Below are positions 1 through 12,375 of a stretch of DNA of 64,000 nucleotides, in pieces. The notes below the pieces were generated by a model. That model searched no databases and was not told the DNA's origin. It saw only the letters and a list, made by a program, of their open reading frames with translations. Numbering within the stretch: the first letter of the stretch is position 1; the number at the start of each line of letters is the position of its first letter. The translations under genes were made by a program, and so were the position numbers. The DNA is from Fasciolopsis buskii. Lineage: Eukaryota > Platyhelminthes > Trematoda > Plagiorchiida > Fasciolidae. The stretch lies in assembly GCA_008360955.1 (NCBI GenBank), contig LUCM01006560.1, positions 203,364 to 267,363 of the forward strand, read 5' to 3'.

Positions 1-41
<41 letters not shown>
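1..41. repeat. (TTG)n trinucleotide repeat encoding poly-Asn on the minus strand
   Basis: About 13 perfect TTG units at the window start. On the minus strand they read as AAC codons, giving the poly-Asn tract of the bZIP gene, and are followed by ACC (Thr) units. The repeat continues past the edge, so its true length is unknown. Confidence 0.95.
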
Positions 42-42
<1 letters not shown>

Positions 43-1823
43 GTGGTGGTGGTGGTGGTGATGATGGTGGCGGTGTTGTTGTTGTTGCTGCTGCTGCTAT
101 TGTTGCTGTTGTTATTGTTGCTATTGTTGTTGATAGTGTCTGCGATCGGAAACCCCGCGGTTGTTCGAGGAGCAAGCAAGGCTTGACGGACGAGCAAAGC
201 GGTTGTGGTTGCATCTAATCCCAACGCGGCCAACAATTGTGGATCGAACACTGTTTGAGGATCGGTTGAATCCGACAGTGGAGGTACGGGAACCAAAGTG
301 GAGAAGATGCGTTTTAGAGCAGCCAGATCCGAGGAATCGAGTGATTGTTGTTGTCGTTGCTGGACCGACTGAATGGTTGGAATTGCCGCGGGAACGGGAC
401 TAATACGGATTGCCTGACCACTTTTTATACCGCTACTGACTATTCCATTATTTACAGCCGTGACACGGGGAGACCCTGTGATTGGATGATTGTTCACGGT
501 CATACTTGAATCGGGCATCAGTCGTGAGGTGATCGGAACGGAATTTGGATCGACACTTCCCAGAAGAGGATCGCCAGGATCATCTGTTCCCAGACAGTCA
601 TCAACGGGGGCCAGTTCGGGCTGCGACGCTGCATCGCTTGGAACCGCTTGATGTGAGACATCGCGACAACTTTTCTCATCCATTTTGTTCACCTCTGAAC
701 TGTTAGATAAAAATGATACCCCGTTATTATTGTTCTGATAATTGCTGTTACTGTTATTTGAGGTGTTACGATTGGCCAAACTGTTGACGTGATTCGAATG
801 ATGATTTGTCGTATCCGGTGAAACTGGTTCCGTATCGTCGAGTGGAAGACCGTAGCGTAGTTTCAATTCCATCAACTCTTGACGCAACTTCTGATTTTGG
901 GCGTTCAACACATTGATTCGATGTTCCATCAGAATATCATTCTGACGTCGTTTCTCCCGCGATCGTTTGGCTGCCTCGTTGTTCTTCCGACGTCGTTCCC
1001 AATACTTGTCGTCCTTCTTCGAGTCCGGGATGAATTCACGCTGTTTACGATCCCGATCTCCGCTTGTGCTCAAACAGGAACCACAAGAGTCAAAATCCAT
1101 CGATTCCATCCCAATCTGACCGCTTGTGTTGGACAATTTGTTACCACCTCCATCGTTGGTACCAGCTGCACAACTAGAAGAGTTCGGATGCGATTGGATG
1201 AACTGGGATGACGCGAACGGGGATTGAACTGATCCGGTTTCTGAAGATACGTCGGAACACGTCTGCATTGCTCCGGTTGCAGGTGTAGTTGTGTTGATCG
1301 TTGTCGAACAATAAGGAGTTGTGACCCCAAGTGTAGCGGTTATCGGGGTATTGTTATTGTTGTTTGCCGATGTGGTACCGATCAGACCCGTTGGTATTCC
1401 GGATGGACCGAAAGAGAATATACAAGAAACCGGACTGTTAGATGTTGTATCACAGTGAGAGGCATTAGATGTTATAGTGGTAGATGTGGTATTTGTGGAA
1501 CTACTTGCGGGCTGCGCTAATTGCTGTTGTTGGTGTTGCTGAGACGCCAAAGTTAATGAGCTAGCACGAAAAATATTTGGATCAATAATGTCTGAATTGA
1601 ATGAACCAATTAGATTGGCAGCAGCTACAGGAACGGATAAACCGTTGGGAACAAGAGCGGCCGAAGGAAACGTCAAGCCCAGGATACCAGCGAGAGCGGA
1701 TGCCAGAGACAGGCCACTGGAGCCAATGGAACCGTCACTAATTGAATTATCAGTTGACGTAGTTCCGGTGAGCAAACGTGCAGTGTTTGAAGGTGGTGAA
1801 AGTGAGGTAGTGCCCAAAACCAT
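3..1823 (-). CDS. NFIL3-like: NFIL3/E4BP4-type bZIP transcription factor, C-terminus cut by window edge
   Basis: Sequence-specific DNA-binding regulator expected in the nucleus. The minus frame is open for 607 codons from ATG 1823-1821 to the edge, with in-frame TAA and TGA just upstream and a good start context (G at -3, G at +4). Residues 262-267 read REFIPD, followed by [18 protein letters not shown] and then RSREKRR, the signature of NFIL3/E4BP4 bZIPs. The basic motif NNEAAKRSR is at 281-289, followed by a zipper with M299, L306, L313 and L320 at heptad spacing. Flanks are low complexity: Q-rich 95-101, five Asn at 154-158, Ser/Asn tracts near 575-585, poly-Thr then poly-Asn from about 594. 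No intron interrupts 1.8 kb; vertebrate NFIL3 coding sequence is also in one exon. A PAR-family bZIP is the alternative, but REFIPD plus YWERRRKNN favours NFIL3. The stop lies outside the window. Confidence 0.92.
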
Positions 1824-2392
1824 TTCGGATCAAGAATAGTAGTGACGTTATGAATATTGTGGATGCAAATGCACCCGACACGGCCAACACGAACGATGTT
1901 GGGCGTGGATGCAATCCCGACTAGACCAACGGTGGTACTCCAACTCCCAGGTTTAGTCCAGACAATGGGAGCTGTGATGAACTGTTCGTGTATACGTACA
2001 AGGGCCGAGTACAGAGATGTGACTCGATCAAGACGGGTTCGAGATGTGTGTAACTTCTGACCGTGACGGTAGGATGGAGCACGTGTTCATGTGCTTATAG
2101 CGCGGCCATATTGGCTGGCATGTGATAGGTGTGTTGCATAGATGCGTGCGTGCGTGCGTCCACTCATGCACTTGCGTGCGCTCGTGTTTTAGTGTGTAAT
2201 TTGGCCCCCCAGTGGAACAGCAGTGGCCCAGACAGATCGTTCAAGCTGCTTGTCTATCCGTCTACTGATTAAAATACTTTATCTAACTTTATGAAGCCCA
2301 ACTACAATGATGACTATAGCAAATTGCGGGTCTTTTTCTTCTCGAGTACCATCTGCGAATGTGCACAAATACACGTGAAAGCGTGTGCACGG

Positions 2393-2407
2393 GTGTGTGT
2401 GTGTGTG
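2393..2407. repeat. (TG)n microsatellite
   Basis: About seven uninterrupted GT units in the upstream region of the bZIP gene. Confidence 0.9.
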
Positions 2408-2655
2408 CAGGCGGTGCCTGTGCACAATCCCCCCTCTTGTGCTACTCTCGTTTCGACAGTTGCGCACATTCACGCACAATGTAGAAGTCTCAACTTATGA
2501 CTAAGCTCTATTGGCTATTTGACACTGACTGACCCTCTGCCCTTAGCCGTCCCTCCTCCCTCCCAACGAGATCCAACATCGTCATCACCATCGTCATGCG
2601 GCACGGAACCCTGGGCGTCTTGGCGCTACTTTTGGCAAGCTCACTGGACGCGCGC

Positions 2656-2677
2656 GCACACACACACACACACACAC
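2656..2677. repeat. (CA)n microsatellite
   Basis: About eleven CA units preceded by a CGCGCGC run. Confidence 0.9.
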
Positions 2678-3190
2678 CCGTGTATGCGTACGCAAAGATA
2701 TGTCACACGCAAACGGACGCACACCGAATGGAGTTCGGACAAAGCGGCCTAAAAACAACGCACAGACTGTCGAGTGCGTTCGCAGCACGCATTATGTGCG
2801 CTTACGTGCGTGTGCATCTAAAGTTAGTCCTACTATTACCGTGGCTATTGCTGCTACCACTGCTGCTAATATTATTGTTCTCGTTGTTTCGCCGGTCTCG
2901 TGGGCGAAGGGCGAGGAGGCCACGACTACTCAATCATTTGCTGCACAGAAATGCGTAGCCCATTTTCACGGTGAAGGTGGCCACGAACCCCCCCCCCCGC
3001 CAAACAGTATGAACTGTCTACTGAGTGATCGTGTACCACAGGTTACTCAAAGTGATAACCGGTATGCAGCAGGAAGTGAGAGCTGAATGCAAATGTCGGG
3101 CAATTTGGAATAAGTGTAAACGTAAACGACCCTGATGGCCGATTCCGGTGAATAAATCTGGTGCGTGCGGTGGTTGGATGTATACGCGTA

Positions 3191-3193
<3 letters not shown>

Positions 3194-3228
<35 letters not shown>
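3194..3228. repeat. (TG)n microsatellite
   Basis: About seventeen uninterrupted GT units, the longest TG tract in the window. Confidence 0.95.
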
Positions 3229-3229
<1 letters not shown>

Positions 3230-3587
3230 CCGGAGCAACGAAACAGGACAAATTCAATTAAAAGATGCAGAGGGTCAAGTCGTTGCACAGCTTCAAAAAC
3301 CAAAGTTACTGAATTCCACATTTCCCCCAGGTTCATATCGCTCGTCATGTCATTATCATGCCGGCCGAGGCGCGTTTGACCCGTCGGGCTATGGATTTGG
3401 GCAAACTTTTGACTTAGAGAACAGAAGTGAGAGTAGTGTGTTTAGTTGAACCCTCCCTCTTGCCCACGAAATACCTTTCCGTAGCTATTTACATCGCGCT
3501 GCTAACTCTTGCCCTTGGCTATTCAGTCCCCCACCCGTACTTATTGAAAGATTCGAAGCAGAACCGCTGCCGCAAATTGCGCGGGCG

Positions 3588-3691
3588 CAAACACACACAA
3601 ACCACCACACAACCACGACAAAACCAACTGCCACACCACAAAAAACCCCCAACCCACCACCCAAAAAAAACCCAAACCACCACACAACCAG
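3588..3691. repeat. Strand-asymmetric A/C-rich tract with a G-quadruplex-like core on the minus strand
   Basis: Around 100 bases consist almost entirely of A and C on the plus strand. C-runs at 3646-3650, 3653-3655, 3660-3662 and 3671-3673 give four G-runs on the minus strand with loops of about 8, 4 and 2 bases. The tract ends about 60 bases before the candidate ATG at 3752, with another short (TG)n between them. Confidence 0.7.
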
Positions 3692-3751
3692 AACACTTTG
3701 TGTGTAGTGTGTGTGTGTGTGTGTGTGCACAAAGGATAATAAGAGAGCGAA

Positions 3752-3829
3752 ATGGTTGAAAAACTTACAAACCGCGTTAGCCGAAACAAACTGAATCTAC
3801 TTGGGGAACGGACCGAAATACCATATTAC
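3752..3829 (+). CDS. Candidate first coding exon of an unknown gene
   Basis: I do not recognise the product. ATG 3752 has a good context (GCGAAATGG, purine at -3 and G at +4), and in-frame TAA codons lie just upstream. The frame runs 26 codons, starts MVEKLTNRVSRNK and ends IPYY, then meets a consensus donor GTAAGT at 3830-3835 in phase 0. The peptide is basic and polar. It would be transcribed away from the bZIP gene, making a head-to-head pair. The next exon was not found, because RTE copy A begins about 370 bases downstream. Support is the start context plus donor only. Confidence 0.35.
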
Positions 3830-3835
3830 GTAAGT

Positions 3836-4199
3836 GCTTTCTTCAATACGTATAGGTGATGGCACGACAGCGACTTACTGATGGACAAAAATAAACAATA
3901 TACATATTCTATACATATATATCATATACCACACGGTAATTTCAGATTGCTTTCTAATTACAATTAGGCTTCCACTAATGTGTTCTGGCTTTGGTTACCA
4001 CCTTGAAAGTCACATCAATACGTTGAGACTGAAGAGAGCAGCGACAAAATCAACCATTATCACACCACACACACCACACACACAACACACTATCTAACCT
4101 TCTCAACTCCCTCGGAGACTCTCCGAGTTGCCTAACCCAGTAAGTTTAAGTGCATTCTACACGGGGCCCATATTTATGGTAAGATATGCATGATTTTCG
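3836..4199. other. AT-rich non-coding stretch
   Basis: Intron or intergenic DNA with an ATA-rich patch (about 3898-3930) and a short CACACACAACACAC run (about 4064-4090). No coding frame is supported. Confidence 0.5.
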
Positions 4200-4990
4200 G
4201 AAATATCATCAGCCGACCAGCTCAACCCATCCTCAGTTACTACTTGCTTCAGAGAGTTGTGTAAAACATGGCAACCGTTCTTTGGGTAGACACGACGCAT
4301 GTCTCAACCACCCTAACCTATTCTGATTCAGTACATGTACCGAAAAATGAACTTAACCCTTATGACCTCAATAACTTACGCCTGAACCTGCATGAGCTTC
4401 CCCAACAATATCCTCACAAAAGCGACATCATACTCTAGTCAGAACATCTATGAAACGTCGACGGTGTTCAAGCACCCAAAGTCTTCGCAAATCCTCAGCA
4501 CTCACATGGCACGTATTGTCGGAAGCTGTTTAGCAACACCGATCTGGTTGTTGTTACGTATACTCGACCGTTGATCGATAACCGGATATCAGTGTCGACG
4601 TCCAGACGTGCTCAACCTGAACAAATGCCAACGAGGCTTCATATTACGGTGAAGACGCCCTTATCCGATTTTACATTCAACATAAGAGCACAAGTCGCCC
4701 AAGTTAAAACTACAATTCAATCTAAAGTCCCACCCACCTCGTCCTGGAAAAGCATTCTTCACTTCGAAGATGTCAAACACAACTACACCGTCATTCAGAC
4801 AATGGGAGAATAGATCTGCAACTTAATCGCGTCTTCGCTCAGTAGCACCACGTCGTCCGCATATTCCACATCAGACAATTTCCCATTCACAGCAAATATC
4901 AATCCCATCACTTTCACATGGGAATGTGTCTATTTCCACGATCATCCTTCGTGAATGCAACTCCAACCAGGTCGGAAACCGACTTTCGTT
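4200..4990 (-). pseudogene. Reverse transcriptase C-terminal remnant of RTE copy A
   Basis: The minus strand encodes LSDVEYADDVVLLSEDAIK, with the catalytic YADD at 4863-4852. Further on, near 4500-4440, is DLRRLWVLEHRR, and near 4300-4250 NQNRLGWLR and KERLP, the usual order of the RT thumb and C-terminal region in this family. Several stops and frame changes separate the blocks. The middle of the RT is degenerate between about 5640 and 4990. Confidence 0.8.
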
Positions 4991-5769
4991 GCAACATCAT
5001 ACATGTATTTGCGAAGTACTGATATAGCCCAATCCGGGATAAATTATTAACTACCGACCGCACAAACATGTCGCGCGACGGTTGTGGAAGAAGGACGGAG
5101 ACGGCCTATCTGATCCAGGTGTGGTATTTTGTCTGTAGGAAAAACCTGTACTCCCTCATCACTGCATTTTGACTGATGGAGAGAGCGCGAATACGTCTGG
5201 ATCGTTCTCACTCTGAAAGCACTTAGGTGGAAGATCCCTGTGTGCATCAAGGAGAACAGCCAATTCAAAGTGCATGTCTAAGTGTTCATGCAAAGCACTA
5301 GCCGATGGCAATCCTCGAGGAGTGAATCAGTGAGCCATCGCATTATTTAATTCAGCTTCGGTGAGCTTCTCCACTTCCGCAGGACCGGCTAAATGTTCTA
5401 GATTCAGTTCGTAAATTACGTTCAAGGCAAAGCTGCACCAGCCATTCCACCCCCAAACACGTCGCTATCCATTTCTGTTATCCGCAGCGGTCAGTTTCTT
5501 CAGATAAGCCAGAACCAGGTTGACAAACTCAAGGATCTGCAAGTCTTATTGCATGTTGCATCCCTAGGGATGGGTCTGATGTGTATCAAACGGTTGCAAC
5601 TGTATTCTGCGGAGTACCCAACACTTCTTGTTTAGTGTACACGGCATTACCGCTGATGTAGTCTCTGCTTACGAATCTACCATCTAGTAGTTGCGCATCG
5701 GATTCTGGGATCTCTATCAGTTCGAAAGCCTACATTGAGAGTTTCGTATTGGAAACTGAGGTCGGGGGA

Positions 5770-6816
5770 TTATCATTCTAGATCTGCTACTGGCGGACAA
5801 CGTAAATTTTGGTGCTGACGTGTCACTGCGTGAGGCTGCAAAACAAATAGAGGCTCGGCATAGGCATGGTTTGAGTTCAAAGGTGTGACCCAATGTCCAG
5901 CAACTATCGACTGATTTTCATGGCCTCCTGCGTGACCGAGTGGCCGATTGTGATCTATCTGAGTCCAAAGTGTGAAGGTGAAGGCAGAGGTTGCCATGGT
6001 TTCTCGATATACCTATTGTGCACAAATTGGAGTATTCTGGCGAACAACACCCTGTGGCCAAACAAACTTGGGATGTGACGATCTCCGTTGTCAGTCGATC
6101 GGATGGGACAGAAAATTGTCGCGCGATCCTGCTTTTCTTTATAATATCACAAGCACAAGTTGGGCGTTAAATGCACAGCAGACGCAAACAACGTCCGATT
6201 GAACGCACACTTCCGGAGTAAGTACCCACAAACCTCCAGGTTAGAAGTTCGTCTTTGGCCTCAGTGGGAGCTCGCAATTGGTGAGGCGCATACGGCAATA
6301 ACGACGGAACAAAAAGGGCGAATTCATCCACTGTTATTCACACGTGCAGAACAGTCTAACCAAACTACACATAGAACGGCTGTTGACTGGAATCCAATCT
6401 ATGTGTGTACGATCGACTCGCACTCCCAAAGCGATCCCAACACCAGCCTCGCCAAGAGCGCTCGAAACCGGATCACCGGACACGCGAAGAGTGAAGCAAG
6501 AGAATGAGGTTGTATATGGGCTACGAAGAGTGATCATGGAAGTGCGATCCCGCATGTGCGTTTCGAAGTTGCAGTATAAATCTATTTTAAAAGATTCAAG
6601 AGTTCCAGCTAGGGCTGCTTGTTGCCTGATTTGGGCGAGTGCTCGGACGTTGAAAACACGCAAGTGAAGTGAACACTTAAGTAATGCTTGCAAACTACTT
6701 CTCCCCCTTCGACTAATGCTGTCACCAGATAAATCCATCGAGGCGCAATTCTTCGTGGCATCTTGCATGGTCCATATATCGGAAGAATGGAAATTAGAAA
6801 GCTTTCCCATGTACAA
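5770..6816 (-). pseudogene. Endonuclease domain remnant of RTE copy A
   Basis: Minus-strand remnant of an APE-type endonuclease that nicks target DNA for target-primed reverse transcription. A 160-codon frame (6816-6334) contains FNVRALAQIRQQAALAGTLE, SGDPVSSALGEAGVGIAL and DWIPVNSRS, which match fluke endonuclease/RT proteins. The frame then shifts near 6355, and the expected AYAPT segment is broken by indels. The segment around WTQIDH follows near 5970-5940. Nucleotides 6332-6773 are almost identical to copy B (one mismatch in 442), while both flanks are far more diverged. Confidence 0.85.
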
Positions 6817-7330
6817 GGAGCTGGAATTACTTTGGTGCTTCGTACTCAGGACAGTGGGGTGTTAAACCAGTATGGGAACTCTGAGCAGAAGCATAGGAAT
6901 CCCTAGCCACATCCCCGAAGTAATGGATAGTGAGCCACCATTAGTCTGCGTGATGACCGATGTAGTATGGAATTCATCTTTTGTGCTATTTATTAAGATT
7001 TTTCGGACGAAAATTGCATAGGTTTCTAGTGACTAAGCAGGAGGACGTTTAGAGTTTTAAACCAAAGCCTGCCGCTCCAACACGAATCTGTCCACAAGGT
7101 ATCGGAGATTGGCTGAGTGGAAGCCCATCTACCTGGATCAATTATTCTTCCACTGAATCCTCAACCATTGTTTCACCTCAACTCAATCCAAACCTGGAGG
7201 ACCAGGAGATTTCTTCGTCAAGCGTCTTCACTTGACCTTCCAGAAATAAATCTACGGCTTAATATAAGTCATCCAATATAGCTCAACCCGTCACGCCACA
7301 TGAAAGTGTAGGGGCATAGTGATACAGTCA

Positions 7331-10300
7331 ATTCCAGTAGTTCGTTTGCTCACAATTGTTTGTTACGTTGCTAGCTGATCACCTCTATCCAAAGCTACCT
7401 TCATTGGAAAATAATGATTGTCTATCACCTAAATTTGTTCCACAGACGGTGGTGTTCTGGGTTCCAACAACATCCCTCTGACTTGGTCCGGACAATATAA
7501 TGAGGACATTAGTGCTCAACCAGTGTTCGCCTGAATTTCACGGAATGCTGGCATGAAAGATGGAAAACATATTCACCATGTGAAACGGATAAAAAATGAA
7601 TTGGATCGGAAAGTAAGACCAAACTCGTCATAAACACCACCGATCACCCATTTCAATCAGTTTTTATTCATTGTCAAGATCTGCAAATCTTCTGAGACCA
7701 GGCACCAAATCAACGAGGAAATACCAACAAAAACTGCCATAAAACATCGGATGTCAAACTTTATGAAAATTTTAAAGACAAATCAATGTAAACTACGGCC
7801 AAAATTGCACAGCCAACAATCGAAAAATGTCGGTTCGAGAACCTATTGATTTATCATCATGGCGCATTCTATCAGTGATGGTGAAATCAGAGGATAGGAG
7901 ATGAGAAACGAAATCCGGTATTCATAACCAACGGCCAACTGAACCCATTAACGGACACCACTGTCCATATTTTGGTGGTTAGTTCATCCTCAGGAAATCA
8001 GTAAATTGAGTTTCAAAGTGCAGCAAGGCAAAGAAACGTGTTCGAGTTCGCCGCTGGTGTGCAAGGGTTTGGCCACGCTAACAAGTGTCTTTGTCTGTCC
8101 GGTAGCACACCTGTCCTAGAACATAAGCACTACAAGCACGGCGAATTTCATAAGCTGATGGATATCATACACTCTGTGACTTAGCGGGGTACATGGTAAA
8201 CGGAGACGGCGAAATGATCTCGAAACCTGATAGGAATCCCATAATAGTTACAACGTGAATTGAGCACAGGAGTTCTGATTGACATCGGAAAGCAAAGAAA
8301 AATAATAAATTGGGTGCGAACGATAAAATTATCAAGGACAGAGAATGAACTAATGGAGTAAACAAGACAAGGCTATCGGCCAGAGAAAACTGTGTAAACT
8401 CTCCCGCTCGTCCTGCCTTCTGATAACTTTAATCTAAATGTCTGAGTCTCATTATGTTTACCTCAATCGAAAAGCCGCGGATGCTATTCGTCAGAATTAA
8501 TTTCTAAGACCTTTTGTTACCCCAAACTCAACTGTGTTGATTCCAAAAATGACTTTATCCATCCGCGACAATAGTTACATCGATCTTTTGTCAATCAGTG
8601 GACCATTTGACGACCTAATGTTTTTGGCTGAAAAATCTAGTAACCAAGTTTCTTTACTAGACAATTTTAAAAGTTGTGATGAGCTTCCCAATTGCTCCAT
8701 ATCTTCGACGCGCAGTAGTACTATGGAACTTGATGGTTTGAGATCGCACGACTTGGTGTCAAACTTGTACAAGTGCAGTTCAGTTTCCAATTATCCAGGC
8801 CATGTGTGACACCCGAAATGACATTGACAACAGTTATTTCAACATAGCACAGAATTTAGGCCGCCAGGGATGGTTTAGAGTTGAAAGTGTATAAGAGTCA
8901 AACTAAAAACGCCGAGTTTAAAATTGAGGAGTAATTAGTGTACATTCACTGCAATCACTAAAAGGATAGACGGATCGATTGAATAAGGACCCATCGACCC
9001 ACAACATTAAGCAGAGCGTCGCTCCGGTTCATAAAAAACAGTTTCTTCGGGATACTACTTCTGTTATCAGGAGTAGGCAAATCGAAAATGATAAAAATAT
9101 TGTCCTTTGTCTTGCACTGGACAGCAGCATACGGATGTGACGTAACGAAAATTCCACCGTTGGTTACTCACGTTTGGGAGATGCATTGTCCACTTTAGAT
9201 TTTATATTCGAATTACTGTGTTCCAGGAAAGGTGTTTACTGGATCGGGTGTTTCAGGCCAATGGGAGCCGCAGACTACCAAAATAACGGATCGATGACAA
9301 CGAGGGACAAAAGAAAAAGGACAGTTCCAGGCAGATGTATATGAAGACCCGAAGCGGTCGGGTCGAATAAATTTGGCGAGACACTAGTGAGCAGAAGTTC
9401 GCTATCCACAGTGGTATGATTGAACAGAGGAGCCGCAATGTACAAAAATCGTGGGAATCGACCATTCAGCGAACAGGACCGTAGGGGAAAATAGAACGTT
9501 TAAACAACTATCCAACCCACCGTTTTATGGTCTGGGTTAATCTCAGTCGTTCCATTGCTCACTCGAAATGATCTTTGTAACACTGTATACAACAGTCTAC
9601 CGATAGAACACTGACAAGGTTATGTATATTTGGATTATCAACGCCAAATGTATGACGGTGCCCGCAGAACTGTATCAATCTTGTGAATGCTGGCCAATAA
9701 ATTAAAGTCACAATAATTTATGGGCTTCATATATACTATACATATATTTTATACAAATACAAATACAAAATATAGTAAAACAGATTAAGCGTTTGCTGCC
9801 CCCAAAATGGCTGAGTCTCAAATCTCAGACCCTCGGATCACGGCAGTTCCCTGTTCCTTGGCTCACTGCCAAACCTAACCTATTGGGATTTCGTGATTCT
9901 ATGCAAATCCAAGTTTCCAAGTTATAATTCTCGGTCACATGCTCCGCCCATTGTACTCCAGAGGCTATGAGATATCCCCCTTCCACTGGATTCATACATC
10001 AAAGGTGTGATAAATAAGGTTGACATGGAAACAAACAAGGTACCGACGGGAAAACAAAAAAATAGTGCGACGAAAAGTTCCAGGGAGGGAGTGTCTTCAC
10101 CACACATCTTCGAAGGTCACCTTAAACACTCTTTTCTGTTCTCTTTTAAAGGGAATGAAAATTCAACATACAGTCAATGCGAACCGCCGGAATTCTGAGT
10201 CTGATTCCTCAACGTTTGCGAAATCGACAATCTTCGCCATCTAACCGAACTTAACATCAAAGGTCGGGGTCAATTCATAGCCTGGTTACTGTACCTTTTC

Positions 10301-11999
10301 CTTCAAAAATAGCCTAAAATGGTCGAGAACAATTACCGCATGTCTTATCATTGTAACTAAAACTTGTTGCGTCTTGCCGTTTCTCATTCGCGTACGATAA
10401 TTTTGACTCGGGCTTCATCGTCACACCTCACCAAACATATACCTGCCTCTTCTCTAATGTTTGACTTGAAATCCGCTAGATCTAGCCAGTTATCAATGAA
10501 CTGAAGTGCATCTCGCGTTTTCGCTAGGCTCGGGTTATACGCAAGCCGAGAATTTTCTCGCAAATGTTATGCCTCTGCGCCTAAACGAGGGGCTGGTGAT
10601 CAGTTGCGTGAATTCCACCGGATAAAGTGCTGGTGTATAGTCCTTTGTTCAGTCGTGTCGAAAATGCCTTCTGTGCATACAACTGGGCAACGAGAATACG
10701 CATTCACGGAATCATAGTCTGAGAGATAAAAAGATAAGTTGCTATAAAAGCGGCTTTCGATGCAAACTTCTGGCCGGTACGTTCATCGGCTAAAGTTTGA
10801 CGTGGAAAACCTTGTCACCAATGTGTCAAACAAACTACGCGAAATGAGACTTGTTCACATTCAAACCCAAATGTACATCACTCTGTCATAAAGTTACGTG
10901 CTTCTCACTTATCTTGGGGAACGTTTTAACGAAACCTAGAGCACGACAATCCATTTCAAATAGGATTCAATTAGTGTGATTTCGAGATCTTCAATTTTTG
11001 ATGAGAATGCCGCCGTGTGTTGGAGTACCAATGTAACTACGACAAGAAACGGTATGTCACGATTGAGGAGCGAGTTATTCTTTTCAATCTTTCGTTTTTC
11101 CCCAAGAAGGTTAAGTTGTAGAATGCTTTCTCCTCCCCTCCCGTTGTATCGGATTTTCCTACTCGCTTTGGAAGCAAGATGAAACAACTGATTCTTACGT
11201 GAATTTCGTTTCATACAGCCTTTTACAAGGACTTTTGGTAATGAGATTTATCTTCTCACTTGTAAACCAATCTAGATGAATTTAAAAAATGCACAAATGA
11301 TAAACGATGAAATCATAAAGCGGAAAATCAATAAATTGTCAGATATAGCGGTCTATGGGGGGGGTTTTGTCTGCATGACAAAACCTTCCGGATTTCACAC
11401 GGCTCGCATACGTCACAAATAAAAACAAAATAGATTACTAATCCAAAATATGATTATTCCTTCGTTGCTATCATGAGTAAAGGTTAGATACTGAACCAGT
11501 AGAAGAGAAAGGTTAAAGCAGCGATTAACTGGTCAGTTGGTAATAGTTCTCGGAAATGGACGTTCCGGATGGGGATCGATCAATTCTCCATTTGACAAAC
11601 CGTAATTATGTACATTCCCTTTCGTGAAATAATCTAAGACTATTGTGCAATACGCGAAGAACGAAATGAAAAGTTCAACAGGGTCACTGGTTGAACCCAT
11701 GGAACCCAAAGTGGGAATGTCAAAATATTAGGCAAGACAATGGATTTGATCGCGGGACAAGAAATGAGGATTGTTATTGCTCTGAAACGCTGAAGAATAC
11801 AACTCACAACAATAGGTGTTACGAATGTCATATGGCAGGTCTACTGAGATCCAGTGATCCGTTAACAAACATTTGAGAAGTGAATGGTGAATGGTGAAAA
11901 ACGTATTTTCCTTTCTTCTAATTGTTCCTCCCATGTATACACTCCCGTATTTTCTATTAACATCACGATTGCTTCTGACAGGTCGGAGTAGAAACACAG
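7331..11999. other. Intergenic or intronic DNA, no supported gene
   Basis: No domain or convincing exon was recognised. An open stretch at 8501-8809 is equally plausible on both strands and was not called. An AT-rich patch with ATATATACTATACATATAT-type sequence lies near 9730-9780. The rest is ordinary unique-looking sequence. Confidence 0.5.
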
Positions 12000-12219
12000 G
12001 GTGATAAATAACACCAAATGGCAACAGAAAAAAAAACTGGTAACAGTGAATAGACCTAATTTGGAAAATATTACATTGTCAGTTACACATGCACACAACA
12101 ACAAAATCATCCGGTCTGAGTACAAATACCGACAAGCAACCCGAAATTATGGATACATGGACTGGACATGCTGCACGTCAACCTTCGCATTTCAATTCAG
12201 ACTACTGCGAATGGCGGCC
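12000..12219 (+). CDS. Candidate internal exon, unknown gene
   Basis: I do not recognise it. An acceptor-like AACACAG precedes an open frame of 73 codons ending exactly at GTAAGT (12220-12225) in phase 0. The encoded segment is polar and basic early (KWQQKKKLVTVNRPN), then more hydrophobic (FAFQFRLLRMAA). The polypyrimidine stretch upstream is weak. The reading phase does not join simply to the open frame at 12376. Confidence 0.28.
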
Positions 12220-12375
12220 GTAAGTTTCCACTCCTTCCACGTTTCCGTCAAATCACCTCTGTGTGGGGTATCATTACAGCAGTCGTGACCAAGGCGTTAG
12301 ATCAATACTGACTCGTGAAGAGCATGAGACTAAGATCTGCGTAATGGCCACAGCAAGTGATCCTACAGCAACCTA

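Larger units (their letters stand above)
1824..3751. promoter_or_regulatory. Probable divergent promoter and 5' UTR region, TG/CA- and CpG-rich
   Basis: This stretch separates the minus-strand bZIP start (1823) from a plus-strand candidate start (3752). It holds several (TG)n or (CA)n tracts, CpG-containing words such as GCGTGCGTGCG near 2146-2158, poly-C at about 2991-2998, and a cytosine/adenine-only segment near 3600-3690. Frames crossing it are dominated by Thr-His or Val-Cys repeats and do not look coding. A TTTCCCCCAG acceptor-like site at 3322-3331 precedes a short open frame ending at TAG near 3418, too weak to call. The promoter role is inferred from position and composition; no TATA box was identified. 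Confidence 0.4.
4200..7330 (-). mobile_element. RTE-like non-LTR retrotransposon, decayed near-full-length copy A
   Basis: Read on the minus strand from about 7330 down to 4200, the copy has a 5' leader, an endonuclease region and a reverse transcriptase C-terminal half, about 3.1 kb in all, close to usual RTE size. The leader aligns by eye with copy B (43.6-44.4 kb) and with the 5' piece of copy D, for example around the shared words TCCTGGTCCTCCAGG and CCTCCTGCTTAG. The endonuclease lies at about 6773-5770 and a YADD box at 4863-4852. Stops and frameshifts throughout mean it is dead. The clade is named by overall motif style and is inference; both ends are approximate because no poly-A tail or target-site duplication was found. 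Confidence 0.8.

Noticed and set aside
1..403. Plus-strand open frames with poly-Leu
   Set aside because: They are mirrors of the minus-strand Asn/Gln codons of the bZIP gene.
2596..2958. 120-codon plus frame with hydrophobic start and end
   Set aside because: Its middle is (CA)n read as Thr-His and its end is a low-complexity CTG/CTA run. Position and composition fit promoter or UTR DNA better.
8501..8809. Open frame of about 100 codons
   Set aside because: Both strands look equally protein-like and no splice site or start decides between them.
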